NCBI RefSeq assembly: GCF_003865405.1
Contig: NZ_RQVQ01000002.1
Location: 1-64,000, forward strand
Direction of reading: 5' to 3'
DNA: 64,000 nucleotides
Origin: Paenimyroides tangerinum
GTDB lineage: Bacteria; Bacteroidota; Bacteroidia; Flavobacteriales; Flavobacteriaceae
Part shown: positions 38,301 through 46,524 of the stretch, one piece after another
Layout of the letters: each line of letters opens with the position of its first letter
Position numbering within the stretch: position 1 is the first letter of the stretch
The notes under the pieces: generated by a model
Database searches by the model: none
The model's input: the letters and a program-made list of their open reading frames with translations, nothing else
Told to the model about the DNA's origin: nothing
Translations under genes and position numbers: made by a program

Positions 38301-38412
38301 CTCCATAGTCTTTTGATGTTACTGTACCTGTAACCACTTTAGTTTGCGCAAACGAAAACTGAAAAGTCAAAACTGATAACAGTAACAAAATCCAAGTAAA
38401 CTTTGACTTCAT
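35359..38412 (-). CDS. SusC/RagA family TonB-dependent outer-membrane transporter
   Basis: 1017 residues. Signal peptide (ending SFAQ, about 22). A carboxypeptidase-regulatory-like domain follows (VVTGTVTSKDYGDPIQGATV). The plug has ILKDAGATSIYGNRGANGVIVVTTKG, the SusC signature. The barrel ends FGVEVQF. It imports a substrate captured by the adjacent SusD using TonB energy. It has a full consensus promoter 25 bp upstream (38441-38471). It forms a two-gene operon with susD. No regulator (anti-sigma/ECF or hybrid two-component) lies next to it. Confidence 0.96.
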   Translation of the reverse strand: MKSKFTWILLLLSVLTFQFSFAQTKVVTGTVTSKDYGDPIQGATVLVEGTTRGVDTDENGKYSINAAQGEKLVVRLLGLKTQKATVGVSNVLNFSMIIEDDLVLDEIVVDAYRTVSKPKSAVAASTVTAKTIEGRPNASFVQTLQSQVPGLEISTGSGQPGSSNTSVLLRGAGSINGNTEPLFVIDGVPMGNSSFRSINPNDIESITVLKDAGATSIYGNRGANGVIVVTTKGASFESDLQIKYVGTTSVSRLQKNNYDLMGGKELMDFEMANGFNNYSASLQKTAAETNWLDVFFRTAITQNHTLSFTRGSKNLASFTSIGYTDQEGILINTDLKRFNFRNNLNGKSNDGRLTYGTNITANYSKSRIAQGLGTGSVNNNYVVGALQGAPYINPDSYNGSHQSIWNQLTSSSFVSGSILKASPLLLMDKAKWFDFNQEELKMIAQGNVNYKLTDDLSVGTSLGVDYTHITQNGYDSPYSFNSWFFSPDRNDESIFVGSASQINQRVVSFNSLTNMKWAKTFNDVHEVKAGVFMEYLKAHFKSSSLAQEGLDRYFSSPNSGAGWISDTDANDYYVPSVGMSVANAGLFSYFANASYDYDTRYGVEATVRRDASFRFANSNRWGTFYSVSARWNISNEEFMQESVFDDLKLRGSYGTAGNQDITGSGLFGGASLFRDLYSVGGGYNNNPSLVISNIANPNLKWETVEQANIGLDFGIWQSRLRGTLDVYQKTTKDLYQSQPISAIYGTSSIFANVGSMRNRGIELLLAADVVRNDNFKFTINVNGSYNKNEIVKLPNSDGIIWNGGGNIMREGDMLGQYYMVEYAGVNPANGNLWFYDKDGNMTETPTDEDRKFTGKSAYPLYQGGFGFDADYKGFFLSTQFSFVQNMWRVDNDYRDFLTTADIGTFNKSRELHDSWTPTNTDAKYPSLNNTNEFYQTISDRSLRDASYVRLRYITLGYNFTAKNLAPLKLSGLRIYAQAENLITWTKWKGFDAESNRGSDFAQYPTPKTVSFGVEVQF

Positions 38413-38440
38413 ATAAAATTATTTTGAATTAGTTATTCAA

Positions 38441-38471
38441 CAAAACTAACATATTTTTATAAGATAACAAA
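38441..38471 (-). promoter_or_regulatory. promoter of susC-susD
   Basis: Minus strand: -33 TTTG (38468-38471), 19-nt spacer, -7 TAGTTTTG (38441-38448). A full match to the Bacteroidota consensus, with a leader of about 25 nt. Confidence 0.8.
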
Positions 38472-38512
38472 TTTTTAACACAGAAAATACACTTTTTTAT
38501 AAAGTAAAATTC

Positions 38513-38544
38513 AAAAAAAAAGACCGCCATTTACGACAGTCTTT
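38513..38544 (-). terminator. terminator of the subtilisin gene
   Basis: Arms AAAGACTGTC and GGCGGTCTTT pair over 10 positions with G-U wobbles, loop GTAAAT, followed on the minus strand by U8. It starts 18 bp past the stop at 38562 and separates the peptidase gene from susC-susD. Confidence 0.85.
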
Positions 38545-38561
38545 AACAAAGAAAAAAAAAA

Positions 38562-40631
38562 TTACTTTATTACTATTTTTCTAGTATCAATTTTGCCATT
38601 TTTTGAAATTTGCAATAAATAAACTCCTGAATTCAAACCAGAAACATTTATTGTTGCATCTCCCGAAAATGCAAACAAAGAATCATCACTATAAACTTTC
38701 TTTCCTAACATATCAAACAAAGAAACAGCTGCATTTTCAATCACTGAAAAATCCGCAGAAACATTTAAAATATCTGTCACAGGATTTGGATACACATTTA
38801 AACTTTCAATTTTAAAATCATCAGAAGATACATTTGGCTCATAAAAATCAACAACACCGCCCGAAACTATTAATGAGAATTTTTGACTACCCGAGTCTAA
38901 AGCATTTCCTTTATGAGTCACGAAAACTTTATAAACACCAGCAGGAGCTCCATCAAAAAGCGGCACAGTATAATCTATCTTCTCAATATTATCTACATTA
39001 TTATCAACATCTCGAACTGGAGCAGGATTAATCATACTCGTTTTACTTAAACTCCAAGGCATTAAGGGATCCCCTCCAGAAGGACGAATGATTCTCAAAT
39101 CTAAATCATTAACAAGAACAGGCGTTGTAGAATCAGTTGCAGAAACTATATTCCCAGGTTTATCAGTCCAAGCCATTGTTGCAGTCAAAGCTTCAGAACC
39201 ATCCAAAACAACATGCAACTCATAAACTTGACCACTTACCAAAGTCAGCTCTTTCAAAACAGCATTTCCATCTTTAGCCGCCTTCATCACTTTAGCACCT
39301 CCTTCAGCATTAATAACACCCCATCCAAACCTAGCATTAGGCCCACCAACAGTATAAGTATCCGTAGAATACCTAGCATTACTAGCGGTATGAGCCATCA
39401 GAGCCCTAATTGTTGCAGATCTAAAATATCTATCCGCAAAATCCAAACCACTCAAACCAAAAGGCCATAAAACTCTAGAATACTGTTGCCATAATGCAAA
39501 AACAGCCGTTACAGAAGGTGCAGCCATAGAAGTACCTGGATAAGAATCATAACTACCAGAAGAACCAGCTGTTGGAAAATTAGAAGAATAAACCCCAAAT
39601 CCTTTTGCTACAATATCCGGTTTCACACGAAAATCATCCGTAGGTCCCCATTGACTAAAACTTGTCATCACGACAGCTGTTGGACTTGTATAGTTTGTAA
39701 AACCATTAATAGCACCAACAACCACAGCATTTTTGGATGCCGTTTCATTCACCATCTGATCAAATCCTAATTTAGTAGGATTTAACGGTGAGTTACTTGG
39801 GGCTCCAGAAATTTGAGTTCTATCATTTCCAGCTGCATAAACCGCTTGATATTTTTCCGCATCAAAAAGAATATCATCAACTGCATTTGCCTCACTATTA
39901 TATCTACCATAAATACCTACTTGATTCATATAAGAAGTATTACCAATACCATAAGAATGATTCGAAACTAATAAACCTTGAGCAGCCTGTTCAGCCATCT
40001 CTGTATGATCGTATTGCCAAGTATTAGACCATAATCTTCCATCAAAAGCAATCCCTCTAGCAGCTACAACCGGACCATTACCAATCATTGTACCACCAAC
40101 ATGGGTAGCATGATCTCTACCTTCTTGTTGAAATTCAACACTACCAGGCACATTTAATTGATTATCTTTATTTAGAGTTCTAGAAACCCCTAAATTTGGA
40201 TGATTTGCTTGAGGCTGACCTCCATCCCAAATACCTAAATTCATATTTTGACCTTGAATATCAATTCCTAAAGACCCACCATTATACAAATGCTGAGCTC
40301 TAGCAGTTTGAACAGAACTCTCAGTCGTTGAGTTATTATAAGTTTGAAAATATACTAACTCACCCGTTTCCGAATCAACACCTTTTAACGAAAAAAAAGC
40401 TCCCTCAGGTGTAACTCCATCAATAGGCAACCCCCTTTCTTTAGCAAGCACTAAACCTTTAGCATAACTTTCCTCTTGATTCGCTCTAAATTTCACAGCC
40501 ATTTGTTCTAATTTTTTCAAATCATAACCTTTGGCTATATTTATTCTCTCTTCATCTGTTTGAGAATATCCTTTCATAGAAATAGCCCCAATTAAAGCCA
40601 AGAAAAATAATTTTGATAATTTACATTTCAT
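38562..40631 (-). CDS. T9SS-secreted subtilisin-like serine protease (S8)
   Basis: 689 residues. Signal peptide 1-23 (GAISMKGYSQ). The catalytic triad is visible: Asp in LGIWDGG (about 136), His in GRDHATHVGG (about 176) and Ser in PGTSMAAPS (about 368). A proprotein-convertase-like beta domain follows (VLVNDLDLRI, GVYKVFVTHKG). The last 75 residues are a type A T9SS sorting domain (NVYPNPVTDILNV, FDMLGKKVY, GVYLLQISKNGK). It acts outside the cell, degrading proteins. It lies directly upstream of the SusC/SusD pair, but a terminator separates them. Confidence 0.95.
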   Translation of the reverse strand: MKCKLSKLFFLALIGAISMKGYSQTDEERINIAKGYDLKKLEQMAVKFRANQEESYAKGLVLAKERGLPIDGVTPEGAFFSLKGVDSETGELVYFQTYNNSTTESSVQTARAQHLYNGGSLGIDIQGQNMNLGIWDGGQPQANHPNLGVSRTLNKDNQLNVPGSVEFQQEGRDHATHVGGTMIGNGPVVAARGIAFDGRLWSNTWQYDHTEMAEQAAQGLLVSNHSYGIGNTSYMNQVGIYGRYNSEANAVDDILFDAEKYQAVYAAGNDRTQISGAPSNSPLNPTKLGFDQMVNETASKNAVVVGAINGFTNYTSPTAVVMTSFSQWGPTDDFRVKPDIVAKGFGVYSSNFPTAGSSGSYDSYPGTSMAAPSVTAVFALWQQYSRVLWPFGLSGLDFADRYFRSATIRALMAHTASNARYSTDTYTVGGPNARFGWGVINAEGGAKVMKAAKDGNAVLKELTLVSGQVYELHVVLDGSEALTATMAWTDKPGNIVSATDSTTPVLVNDLDLRIIRPSGGDPLMPWSLSKTSMINPAPVRDVDNNVDNIEKIDYTVPLFDGAPAGVYKVFVTHKGNALDSGSQKFSLIVSGGVVDFYEPNVSSDDFKIESLNVYPNPVTDILNVSADFSVIENAAVSLFDMLGKKVYSDDSLFAFSGDATINVSGLNSGVYLLQISKNGKIDTRKIVIK

Positions 40632-40681
40632 TGTATAGATTTTATTTTGTTAGATTTATTTTTTAGTATTTAGACAGTTAC

Positions 40682-40689
40682 CAAAGTTA
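40682..40689 (-). promoter_or_regulatory. -7 element of the subtilisin gene
   Basis: TAACTTTG on the minus strand, about 50 bp before the ATG at 40631, in the divergent gap with rnhB. Confidence 0.6.
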
Positions 40690-40709
40690 TAAAAAAAAAT
40701 TACATTGTT

Positions 40710-40717
40710 TATATTTG
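40710..40717 (+). promoter_or_regulatory. -7 element of rnhB
   Basis: TATATTTG, 16 bp before the rnhB ATG, divergent from the subtilisin promoter 20 bp away. The predicted leader is about 12 nt. Confidence 0.65.
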
Positions 40718-40733
40718 TAAAAAATTTTTAACA

Positions 40734-41333
40734 ATGTTGGAATTAAAAAAATCAGATTTTTCTTTTGAAGCCGGAACAGATGAAGCCGGAAGAGGCTGTT
40801 TAGCTGGTCCTGTGACCGCCGCAGCTGTTATAATAAAAGACCACACTTTACTCCAAAATGTTAACGATTCTAAACAATTAAGCTCAAAAAACAGAACTAT
40901 TCTTAAAAAAATCATTGAAACAGAAACAACCTTTTATGCTTTTTCGCATATTTTTGAAAAAGAAATAGACGAAATCAACATTCTTAATGCGTCAATCAAA
41001 GCAATGCAAGAATCAATTGCTAAATTAGAAATAGAACCTGAATTTATAATTGTTGATGGAAATCGTTTTAAACCTTATAAAGAAATTCCATATGAATGTA
41101 TTATCAAAGGCGACGCCAAATATTTAAGTATCGCAGCTGCTTCGATTATTGCAAAAACAAAACGTGATGAATACATGGATTTGATTCACGAAGAATTTCC
41201 TATGTACAACTGGAAACAAAACAAAGGCTACCCAACCAAAGAACACAGAAAGGCAATTCTTGAGTACGGCCCTTGTAAATACCATCGAATGTCGTTTAGA
41301 CTTTTACCTGAACAATTGAAATTAGATTTATAA
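40734..41333 (+). CDS. rnhB: ribonuclease HII
   Basis: 199 residues. The [14 protein letters not shown] motif holds the first catalytic Asp-Glu (16-17). The second Asp is in FIIVDGNRF (about 109) and the later [21 protein letters not shown] block carries the remaining acidic residue. It removes ribonucleotides and RNA from RNA-DNA hybrids. Monocistronic, convergent with lipB. Confidence 0.97.
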   Translation: MLELKKSDFSFEAGTDEAGRGCLAGPVTAAAVIIKDHTLLQNVNDSKQLSSKNRTILKKIIETETTFYAFSHIFEKEIDEINILNASIKAMQESIAKLEIEPEFIIVDGNRFKPYKEIPYECIIKGDAKYLSIAAASIIAKTKRDEYMDLIHEEFPMYNWKQNKGYPTKEHRKAILEYGPCKYHRMSFRLLPEQLKLDL

Positions 41334-41358
41334 AAAAAGAGTTACCAAAAAGCAACTC
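41332..41358 (-). terminator. terminator of lipB
   Basis: Minus strand GAGTTGC-loop-GTAACTC, 7 bp with one G-U pair, followed by U7. It overlaps the rnhB stop codon. Confidence 0.75.
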
Positions 41359-41370
41359 CTTTATAATATA

Positions 41371-42069
41371 CTACATTAATTGCATTTGAAACAAATCAAC
41401 TAAATGCTTCGTAATTTTCTCTTTCACATCTTGTTCATCTACAAACTTCACACCTAATTCATTATTCAATGAAGCAACAGCTTTACCTCGAATTCCGCAA
41501 GGAATAATATGATCAAAATAACCTAAATCTGAATTTACATTTAATGCGAAACCGTGCATCGTAACCCAACGAGAAGCACGAACACCCATTGCACAAATTT
41601 TACGAGCAAACGGAGTTCCAACATCAATCCAAACCCCAGTTTCTCCTTGGCTACGAGTTGCGACAACTCCGTATTCTGCGAGAGTTAAAATCACTGCTTC
41701 CTCTAAGAATCTTAAATATTTATGAATATCGGTAAAGAAATTCTCCAAATCTAAAATCGGATAACCAACCACTTGTCCCGGCCCGTGATACGTGATATCT
41801 CCACCACGATTAATCTTATAAAAAGCAGCTCCTTTTTCCGCCAACTGACTTTCAGACAAAAGCATATTAGACATATCTCCACTTTTCCCTAATGTATATA
41901 CATGAGAATGCTCAACATAAAGTAAATAATTTGGGGTTTCAACCTCCTGATTTAGTTTTCTGTTTTCGGACTTTATAGAAAGAATACTTTGAAACAACTC
42001 TTCTTGATATTCCCAAGTCTCTTTATAATCCTTTAAACCTAATTCTTTTATTATTATTTTTTTATTCAT
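41371..42069 (-). CDS. lipB: lipoyl(octanoyl) transferase
   Basis: 232 residues. The RGGDITYHGPGQVVGYPI motif binds the substrate, and the conserved Cys and Lys lie in HIIPCGIRGKAVASL (about 190-200). MGVRASRWVTMHGFALNV is typical. It moves octanoyl from acyl carrier protein to lipoyl domains of 2-oxoacid dehydrogenases and glycine cleavage protein. It starts 13 bp after a Pmp3-like gene. lipA is not in the window. Confidence 0.97.
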   Translation of the reverse strand: MNKKIIIKELGLKDYKETWEYQEELFQSILSIKSENRKLNQEVETPNYLLYVEHSHVYTLGKSGDMSNMLLSESQLAEKGAAFYKINRGGDITYHGPGQVVGYPILDLENFFTDIHKYLRFLEEAVILTLAEYGVVATRSQGETGVWIDVGTPFARKICAMGVRASRWVTMHGFALNVNSDLGYFDHIIPCGIRGKAVASLNNELGVKFVDEQDVKEKITKHLVDLFQMQLM

Positions 42070-42082
42070 GATATTCAGAAAA

Positions 42083-42244
42083 TCAATTATATTTAGGATT
42101 ATTTAAAATAACCAATGCCGCTATTACTCCTGGAATCCATCCTGCAAGTGTCAACAAAAAAACAATTACTATAGAACCACAACCTTTATCCAAAACTGAC
42201 AAAGGAGGAAAAATAATTGCTAATAAAACACGCCATAAACTCAT
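42083..42244 (-). CDS. YqaE/Pmp3 family membrane peptide
   Basis: 53 residues from MSLWRVLLAIIFPPLSVLDKG. The reading frame extends upstream, but that part overlaps the -7 promoter box. Two membrane segments (VLLAIIFPPLSV; IVIVFLLTLAGWIPGVIAALVI) with the family signature FPPLSV...GWIPG. Relatives affect membrane potential or stress tolerance in fungi and plants; the bacterial role is unclear. Co-transcribed with lipB. Confidence 0.92.
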   Translation of the reverse strand: MSLWRVLLAIIFPPLSVLDKGCGSIVIVFLLTLAGWIPGVIAALVILNNPKYN

Positions 42245-42265
42245 TTTAAATATATTTTTTAAAAA

Positions 42266-42273
42266 CAAAATTA
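42266..42273 (-). promoter_or_regulatory. -7 element of the Pmp3-lipB unit
   Basis: TAATTTTG on the minus strand, 21 bp before the ATG at 42244. It lies within the longer version of the reading frame, supporting the shorter start. Confidence 0.6.
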
Positions 42274-42328
42274 CAATAAAAACCTTTGAAAAGCAGTTTT
42301 TAAACAATTACAATTATAAAATAAATCC

Positions 42329-42336
42329 TATCTTTG
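42329..42336 (+). promoter_or_regulatory. -7 element of lysS
   Basis: TATCTTTG, 29 bp before the lysS ATG. Divergent from the Pmp3-lipB promoter. Confidence 0.7.
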
Positions 42337-42365
42337 CATGTTAAATAAATTTATATTAAAAAATC

Positions 42366-44063
42366 ATGCAACTTTCAGAACAAGAAATCATCAGAAGAGA
42401 GAAATTGAGCAAGCTAAGAGAGCTTGGAATCGATCCATATCCAGCAAATTTGTTTCCAGTAAATCATACTTCGAAGCAAGTCAAGGAAACTTTTGAAGAA
42501 GGTAAGAAGGTAATTGTTGCAGGACGTTTAATGAGTGTACGTGACCAAGGAAAGGCCTCTTTTGCTGAGTTGCAAGATTCAGAAGGACGTATTCAATTAT
42601 ATTTAAACAGAGATGTAATTTGTCCAGATGAAGACAAAACATTATATAATCAAGTTTTCAAAAAATTAATCGATTTAGGTGATTTTATTGGAATTGAAGG
42701 AGAATTATTCACAACACAAGTCGGAGCTAAATGTATTCGTGTTTCAAATGTTACTTTATTAAGTAAAACATTACGCCCACTTCCTCTTCCAAAAGTTGAT
42801 GAAGAAGGAAACGTTTTTGATGCTTTTACTGACCCTGAATTACGTTACCGCATGCGTTACGTAGATTTAGTTGTAAATCCACAGGTTAAAGATGTATTCG
42901 TAAAAAGAACCAAACTTTTTACAGCAATGCGTGATTTCTTTAACCGCGCAGGTTATATAGAAGTTGAAACTCCGGTTTTACAATCAATTCCTGGTGGGGC
43001 TGCGGCTCGTCCATTTATCACACACCACAATTCATTAGACATTCCTTTATATATGAGAATTGCTAACGAATTATATTTAAAGCGTTTAATTGTTGGTGGA
43101 TTTGACGGAGTTTATGAATTCTCTAAAAACTTCCGTAACGAAGGAATGGATCGCACGCACAATCCAGAATTTACAGCAATGGAAATTTATGTAGCTTACA
43201 AAGACTACAACTGGATGATGGAATTTACAGAAAACTTATTAGAATACTGTGCTTTACAAGTAAACGGAACTACAGAAGCTACTTTTGGAGAACACAATGT
43301 AAACTTCAAAGCACCATACGCTCGTGTAACAATGACAGATGCCATTATAAAATTCACAGGTTTTGACATTACAGGTAAAACCGAACAAGAAATTTTCGAA
43401 GCGGCAAAAGCTATGGGAATTGATGTGAATGAAACTATGGGTAAAGGAAAATTAATCGACGAAATTTTTGGCGAAAAGTGTGAAGGAAATTTCATTCAAC
43501 CAACATTCATCACAGATTATCCTAAAGACATGTCGCCTTTAACTAAAGTTCATAGAGACAATCCTGAATTGACAGAACGTTTTGAATTAATGGTTTGCGG
43601 TAAAGAAATTGCTAATGCATATTCTGAATTAAATGATCCAATTGACCAACGTGAACGTTTCGAATCACAGATGGCACTTTCTGAACGTGGTGATGATGAA
43701 GCTATGTTTATTGACCAAGATTTTTTAAGAGCTTTAGAATATGGAATGCCTCCAACTTCAGGTTTAGGAATTGGAATGGATCGTTTAATAATGTTCTTAA
43801 CAAACAATCCTTCAATACAAGAAGTTTTATTCTTCCCTCAAATGCGACCAGAAAAACCTGTTCCTACATTTGAGTTATCAGCAGAAGAAAAAATTATTGT
43901 TGGAATTCTAGAAAAAAATGAAAATCGTTTTGATTTAGGTCAATTAAAACTAGAAGCTGGTTTAAGTGGCAAAAAATGGGACGCTTCAATGAAAAACTTA
44001 GCAAAACATGGATTAACTTCAGTGGAAGTTGACGGAGACAGTAAAACAGTTGTTCTAAAATAA
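42366..44063 (+). CDS. lysS: lysyl-tRNA synthetase, class II, with C-terminal extension
   Basis: 565 residues. An N-terminal OB-fold anticodon-binding domain (VIVAGRLMSVRDQGKASFAEL), then the class II core: motif 2 FRNEGMDRTHNPEFTAMEIYVAY and motif 3 GLGIGMDRLIMFLTNNPSIQEV. Most bacterial enzymes end near residue 505 just after motif 3. Here about 60 more residues follow (SAEEKIIVGILEKNENRFDL, ending DGDSKTVVLK), which look like a small helical, winged-helix-like domain. It charges tRNA-Lys. Monocistronic with promoter and terminator. Confidence 0.97.
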   Translation: MQLSEQEIIRREKLSKLRELGIDPYPANLFPVNHTSKQVKETFEEGKKVIVAGRLMSVRDQGKASFAELQDSEGRIQLYLNRDVICPDEDKTLYNQVFKKLIDLGDFIGIEGELFTTQVGAKCIRVSNVTLLSKTLRPLPLPKVDEEGNVFDAFTDPELRYRMRYVDLVVNPQVKDVFVKRTKLFTAMRDFFNRAGYIEVETPVLQSIPGGAAARPFITHHNSLDIPLYMRIANELYLKRLIVGGFDGVYEFSKNFRNEGMDRTHNPEFTAMEIYVAYKDYNWMMEFTENLLEYCALQVNGTTEATFGEHNVNFKAPYARVTMTDAIIKFTGFDITGKTEQEIFEAAKAMGIDVNETMGKGKLIDEIFGEKCEGNFIQPTFITDYPKDMSPLTKVHRDNPELTERFELMVCGKEIANAYSELNDPIDQRERFESQMALSERGDDEAMFIDQDFLRALEYGMPPTSGLGIGMDRLIMFLTNNPSIQEVLFFPQMRPEKPVPTFELSAEEKIIVGILEKNENRFDLGQLKLEAGLSGKKWDASMKNLAKHGLTSVEVDGDSKTVVLK

Positions 44064-44069
44064 AACTTC

Positions 44070-44097
44070 AAAAGTGGACTTAGGTTCACTTTTTTTA
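44070..44097 (+). terminator. terminator of lysS
   Basis: Arms AAAGTGGAC/GTTCACTTT (one G-U pair) with a 4-nt loop, followed by T7, 8 bp after the stop codon. Confidence 0.88.
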
Positions 44098-44248
44098 TAT
44101 TTATAAATAATCACAATTACAGCTCTTTTTATAAAAGAATAACAAAACAATACACTTTAACGAATAAAGAAAACAAAAGAATCAAATAAAAATTAAATTT
44201 TCAACAAATAATAATAGTTAAAATATTTTTTTATTTCAAGAAATTGTT

Positions 44249-44256
44249 TAGTTTTG
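44249..44256 (+). promoter_or_regulatory. -7 element of the first small secreted-protein gene
   Basis: TAGTTTTG, about 24 bp before the ATG at 44280. The paralogous gene at 44815 has a related TTTAGACTTGA at the matching place, so the promoter was probably duplicated with the gene. Confidence 0.6.
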
Positions 44257-44279
44257 AACATATCAAAATGATTTAAGTC

Positions 44280-44651
44280 ATGAGAAAAACTATATTAACA
44301 TTTTTATTTGTTACTTGTTGCATTTCAATGAATGCACAAAGCACAATTGACAGAGCTACAATCAAGAGTTCACCTGATCAAGTTGCAGAGTTTTGTATGG
44401 AAGACATTAAATTATTGTCAGAAAATTTCAATCAAATTACAGACAAACAGGTTAAAGCTTTGTATAATTTATTCGAAATTAAATACACTGCATTAAGTAA
44501 AGATCTAACAGAAAAGGAATTAACTGACCTGACAAATTCAATAAAAGAAAGAACAAAAATTGTTTTAGGAGATGATTTATACATCGAAGTATCTCAAAAC
44601 CAAGATTTATTTTATAGAATTACAGGCTTAGCATATTTAGCACAAGAATAA
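44280..44651 (+). CDS. small secreted protein of unknown family (paralogue 1)
   Basis: 123 residues. Signal peptide 1-20 (FLFVTCCISMNAQ). The mature part is mostly helical by appearance: SSPDQVAEFCMEDIKLLSENF, then YNLFEIKYTALSKDLTEKEL, ending GDDLYIEVSQNQDLFYRITGLAYLAQ. It shares length, signal and ending with the gene at 44815, so the two are tandem duplicates. I do not recognise the family. It has its own promoter and lies between lysS and hemL. Confidence 0.85.
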   Translation: MRKTILTFLFVTCCISMNAQSTIDRATIKSSPDQVAEFCMEDIKLLSENFNQITDKQVKALYNLFEIKYTALSKDLTEKELTDLTNSIKERTKIVLGDDLYIEVSQNQDLFYRITGLAYLAQE

Positions 44652-44814
44652 ATCTTTTTTATATCTTCTAATTAAAATCCAATTTAGAATTTCTCAATCA
44701 TCAATATAAACAACAAAATCGTTCAAAAAAAACAACTGCTTTTTATAATTTAAACAAACTTTTTTAAATATAAAGTAAAAACGTTTAGACTTGATCGAAA
44801 CTAAATAGACTATA

Positions 44815-45186
44815 ATGAAAAAAATTTTTCTACCCCTATTATTTGTAACTTTAAGCATTTCAGTTAACGCTCAAAATATTGTTGATAGACAGATTATCAA
44901 GAATAATCCGAATGAACAACTTGTTGTTTTTGCTAATGAAGATATTACACTTTTAACTAACACTTTTAGCAATTTTAACCCAGATTTTGGTCCTGAATTA
45001 ACTCAAATATTATATAATAAATACAAAATGTTAACCTCAGATCTTTCTGAAGAAGAATTATTAGAGCTAACCGAATTAGTTAAAAATCAAATAAGTACGC
45101 TTTTTGGAGAAGATTTATATCTAGAAGTTTCTCAAAACGCAGCTATTTTCAACAGAATCACAGGAATAGTTTATTTGTCTCAATAA
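44815..45186 (+). CDS. small secreted protein of unknown family (paralogue 2)
   Basis: 123 residues, same length as the protein at 44280. Signal peptide 1-20 (LLFVTLSISVNAQ). Shared blocks are VDRQIIKNNP, NEDITLLTNTF, YNKYKMLTSDLSEEELLEL and FGEDLYLEVSQNAAIFNRITGIVYLSQ. I judge identity to be around 40 percent by eye. Function unknown; likely periplasmic or secreted. It ends at a terminator shared with the convergent hemL operon. Confidence 0.85.
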   Translation: MKKIFLPLLFVTLSISVNAQNIVDRQIIKNNPNEQLVVFANEDITLLTNTFSNFNPDFGPELTQILYNKYKMLTSDLSEEELLELTELVKNQISTLFGEDLYLEVSQNAAIFNRITGIVYLSQ

Positions 45187-45198
45187 ATATAAATTATT

Positions 45199-45232
45199 AA
45201 AAAAACGCTTTCAGATTTGAAAGCGTTTTTTT
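45199..45232. terminator. bidirectional terminator
   Basis: A 12-bp stem, AAAAACGCTTTC/GAAAGCGTTTTT, with A/T tracts on both sides, between the convergent paralogue-2 gene and hemL (stop at 45237). Confidence 0.92.
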
Positions 45233-45236
45233 ATGA

Positions 45237-46523
45237 TTAAATCTCTTGTGTAACCTTATCAATAGCTTGAATCGTTTCATCTAAATCAGCATAAGACAAT
45301 GCGTCTGTAATAAACCAAGTCTCATAAGAAGAAGGTGCAATATAAACTCCATTTTCAACTAATTTATGGAAGAAATTCTTGAAATAAGGCGTATCTCCTT
45401 TTCCTGCAGTTACAAAATCTACAACCTCGCCGTCACAGAAGAAAATAGAAATCATTGAACCAACTCTATTCACTACAAATTGAATATTATTTTTTGTAAG
45501 AACCTCACGAATCCCTTTTTCTAAATAAGCTGTTTTTTCATCTAAACGTTTAAACAATTCCGCATCTTTATTAATCTCTTGCAACATCGTTAATCCAGCA
45601 GCCATTGCAAGCGGATTTCCTGATAAAGTTCCTGCCTGATAAACAGGTCCAACAGGAGATAAAAAGTTCATAATCTCATTACGAGCTGCAAATGCTCCTA
45701 CTGGCAAACCTCCACCGATTACTTTTCCGAAAGTAACGATATCCGCATTAATTCCAAAAAGTTCTTGAGCACCACCTTTTGCTAATCTGAACCCAGTCAT
45801 TACTTCATCAAAAATAAGTAAAGCTCCGTTAGCATCACAAAGTTGACGTAAACCTTCTAAAAAACCGTTCATTGGCGGAACACATCCCATATTCCCAGCT
45901 ACTGGTTCAATGATAATACAAGCAATTTCGTTTTTGTTTAATTCGAATAATTCTTTAACCGAATCTAAATTATTGTAATCTGCCAATAAGGTATCTTGTG
46001 CTGTACCTTTAGTAACTCCAGGACTATTTGGCACTCCAAATGTACTTAAACCACTTCCTGCAGAAATTAAAAACGAATCAGAATGCCCGTGATAACAACC
46101 TCTGAACTTAATAATTTTTTCACGTCCTGTAAATCCTCTTGCTAAACGAACTGCACTCATACAAGCTTCAGTTCCTGAGTTTACAAAACGAATTTTATCT
46201 ACATTCGGAACCATCGAAACAGCCAACTCAGCAATTTGAGTTTCAATCTCAGTTGGCATTCCAAAAGAGGTCCCTTTTTTTGCTTTTTCAATAACCGCAT
46301 TTACTACTGGCTCATAAGAATGCCCAAGTAACATTGGTCCCCAAGAATTTATGTAATCAATTAATCGATTTCCGTCTTCATCATATAAATAAGCTCCTTT
46401 GGCTTCTTTAACAAAAATTGGTGTTCCTCCAACCGATTTAAAAGCACGAACTGGTGAATTTACTCCTCCTGGAATTACTTTCTGAGCTTCTAAAAATAAT
46501 TGACTACTTCTTTGATATAACAT
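45237..46523 (-). CDS. hemL: glutamate-1-semialdehyde 2,1-aminomutase
   Basis: 428 residues. [23 protein letters not shown], the substrate-loop [29 protein letters not shown] and the PLP lysine in [15 protein letters not shown] (about 266) are all present. It converts glutamate-1-semialdehyde to 5-aminolevulinate in the C5 tetrapyrrole pathway. It follows the glucosaminidase gene by 1 bp, at the end of a four-gene operon of mixed functions, so it relies on the upstream promoter. Confidence 0.98.
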   Translation of the reverse strand: MLYQRSSQLFLEAQKVIPGGVNSPVRAFKSVGGTPIFVKEAKGAYLYDEDGNRLIDYINSWGPMLLGHSYEPVVNAVIEKAKKGTSFGMPTEIETQIAELAVSMVPNVDKIRFVNSGTEACMSAVRLARGFTGREKIIKFRGCYHGHSDSFLISAGSGLSTFGVPNSPGVTKGTAQDTLLADYNNLDSVKELFELNKNEIACIIIEPVAGNMGCVPPMNGFLEGLRQLCDANGALLIFDEVMTGFRLAKGGAQELFGINADIVTFGKVIGGGLPVGAFAARNEIMNFLSPVGPVYQAGTLSGNPLAMAAGLTMLQEINKDAELFKRLDEKTAYLEKGIREVLTKNNIQFVVNRVGSMISIFFCDGEVVDFVTAGKGDTPYFKNFFHKLVENGVYIAPSSYETWFITDALSYADLDETIQAIDKVTQEI

Positions 46524-46524
46524 A

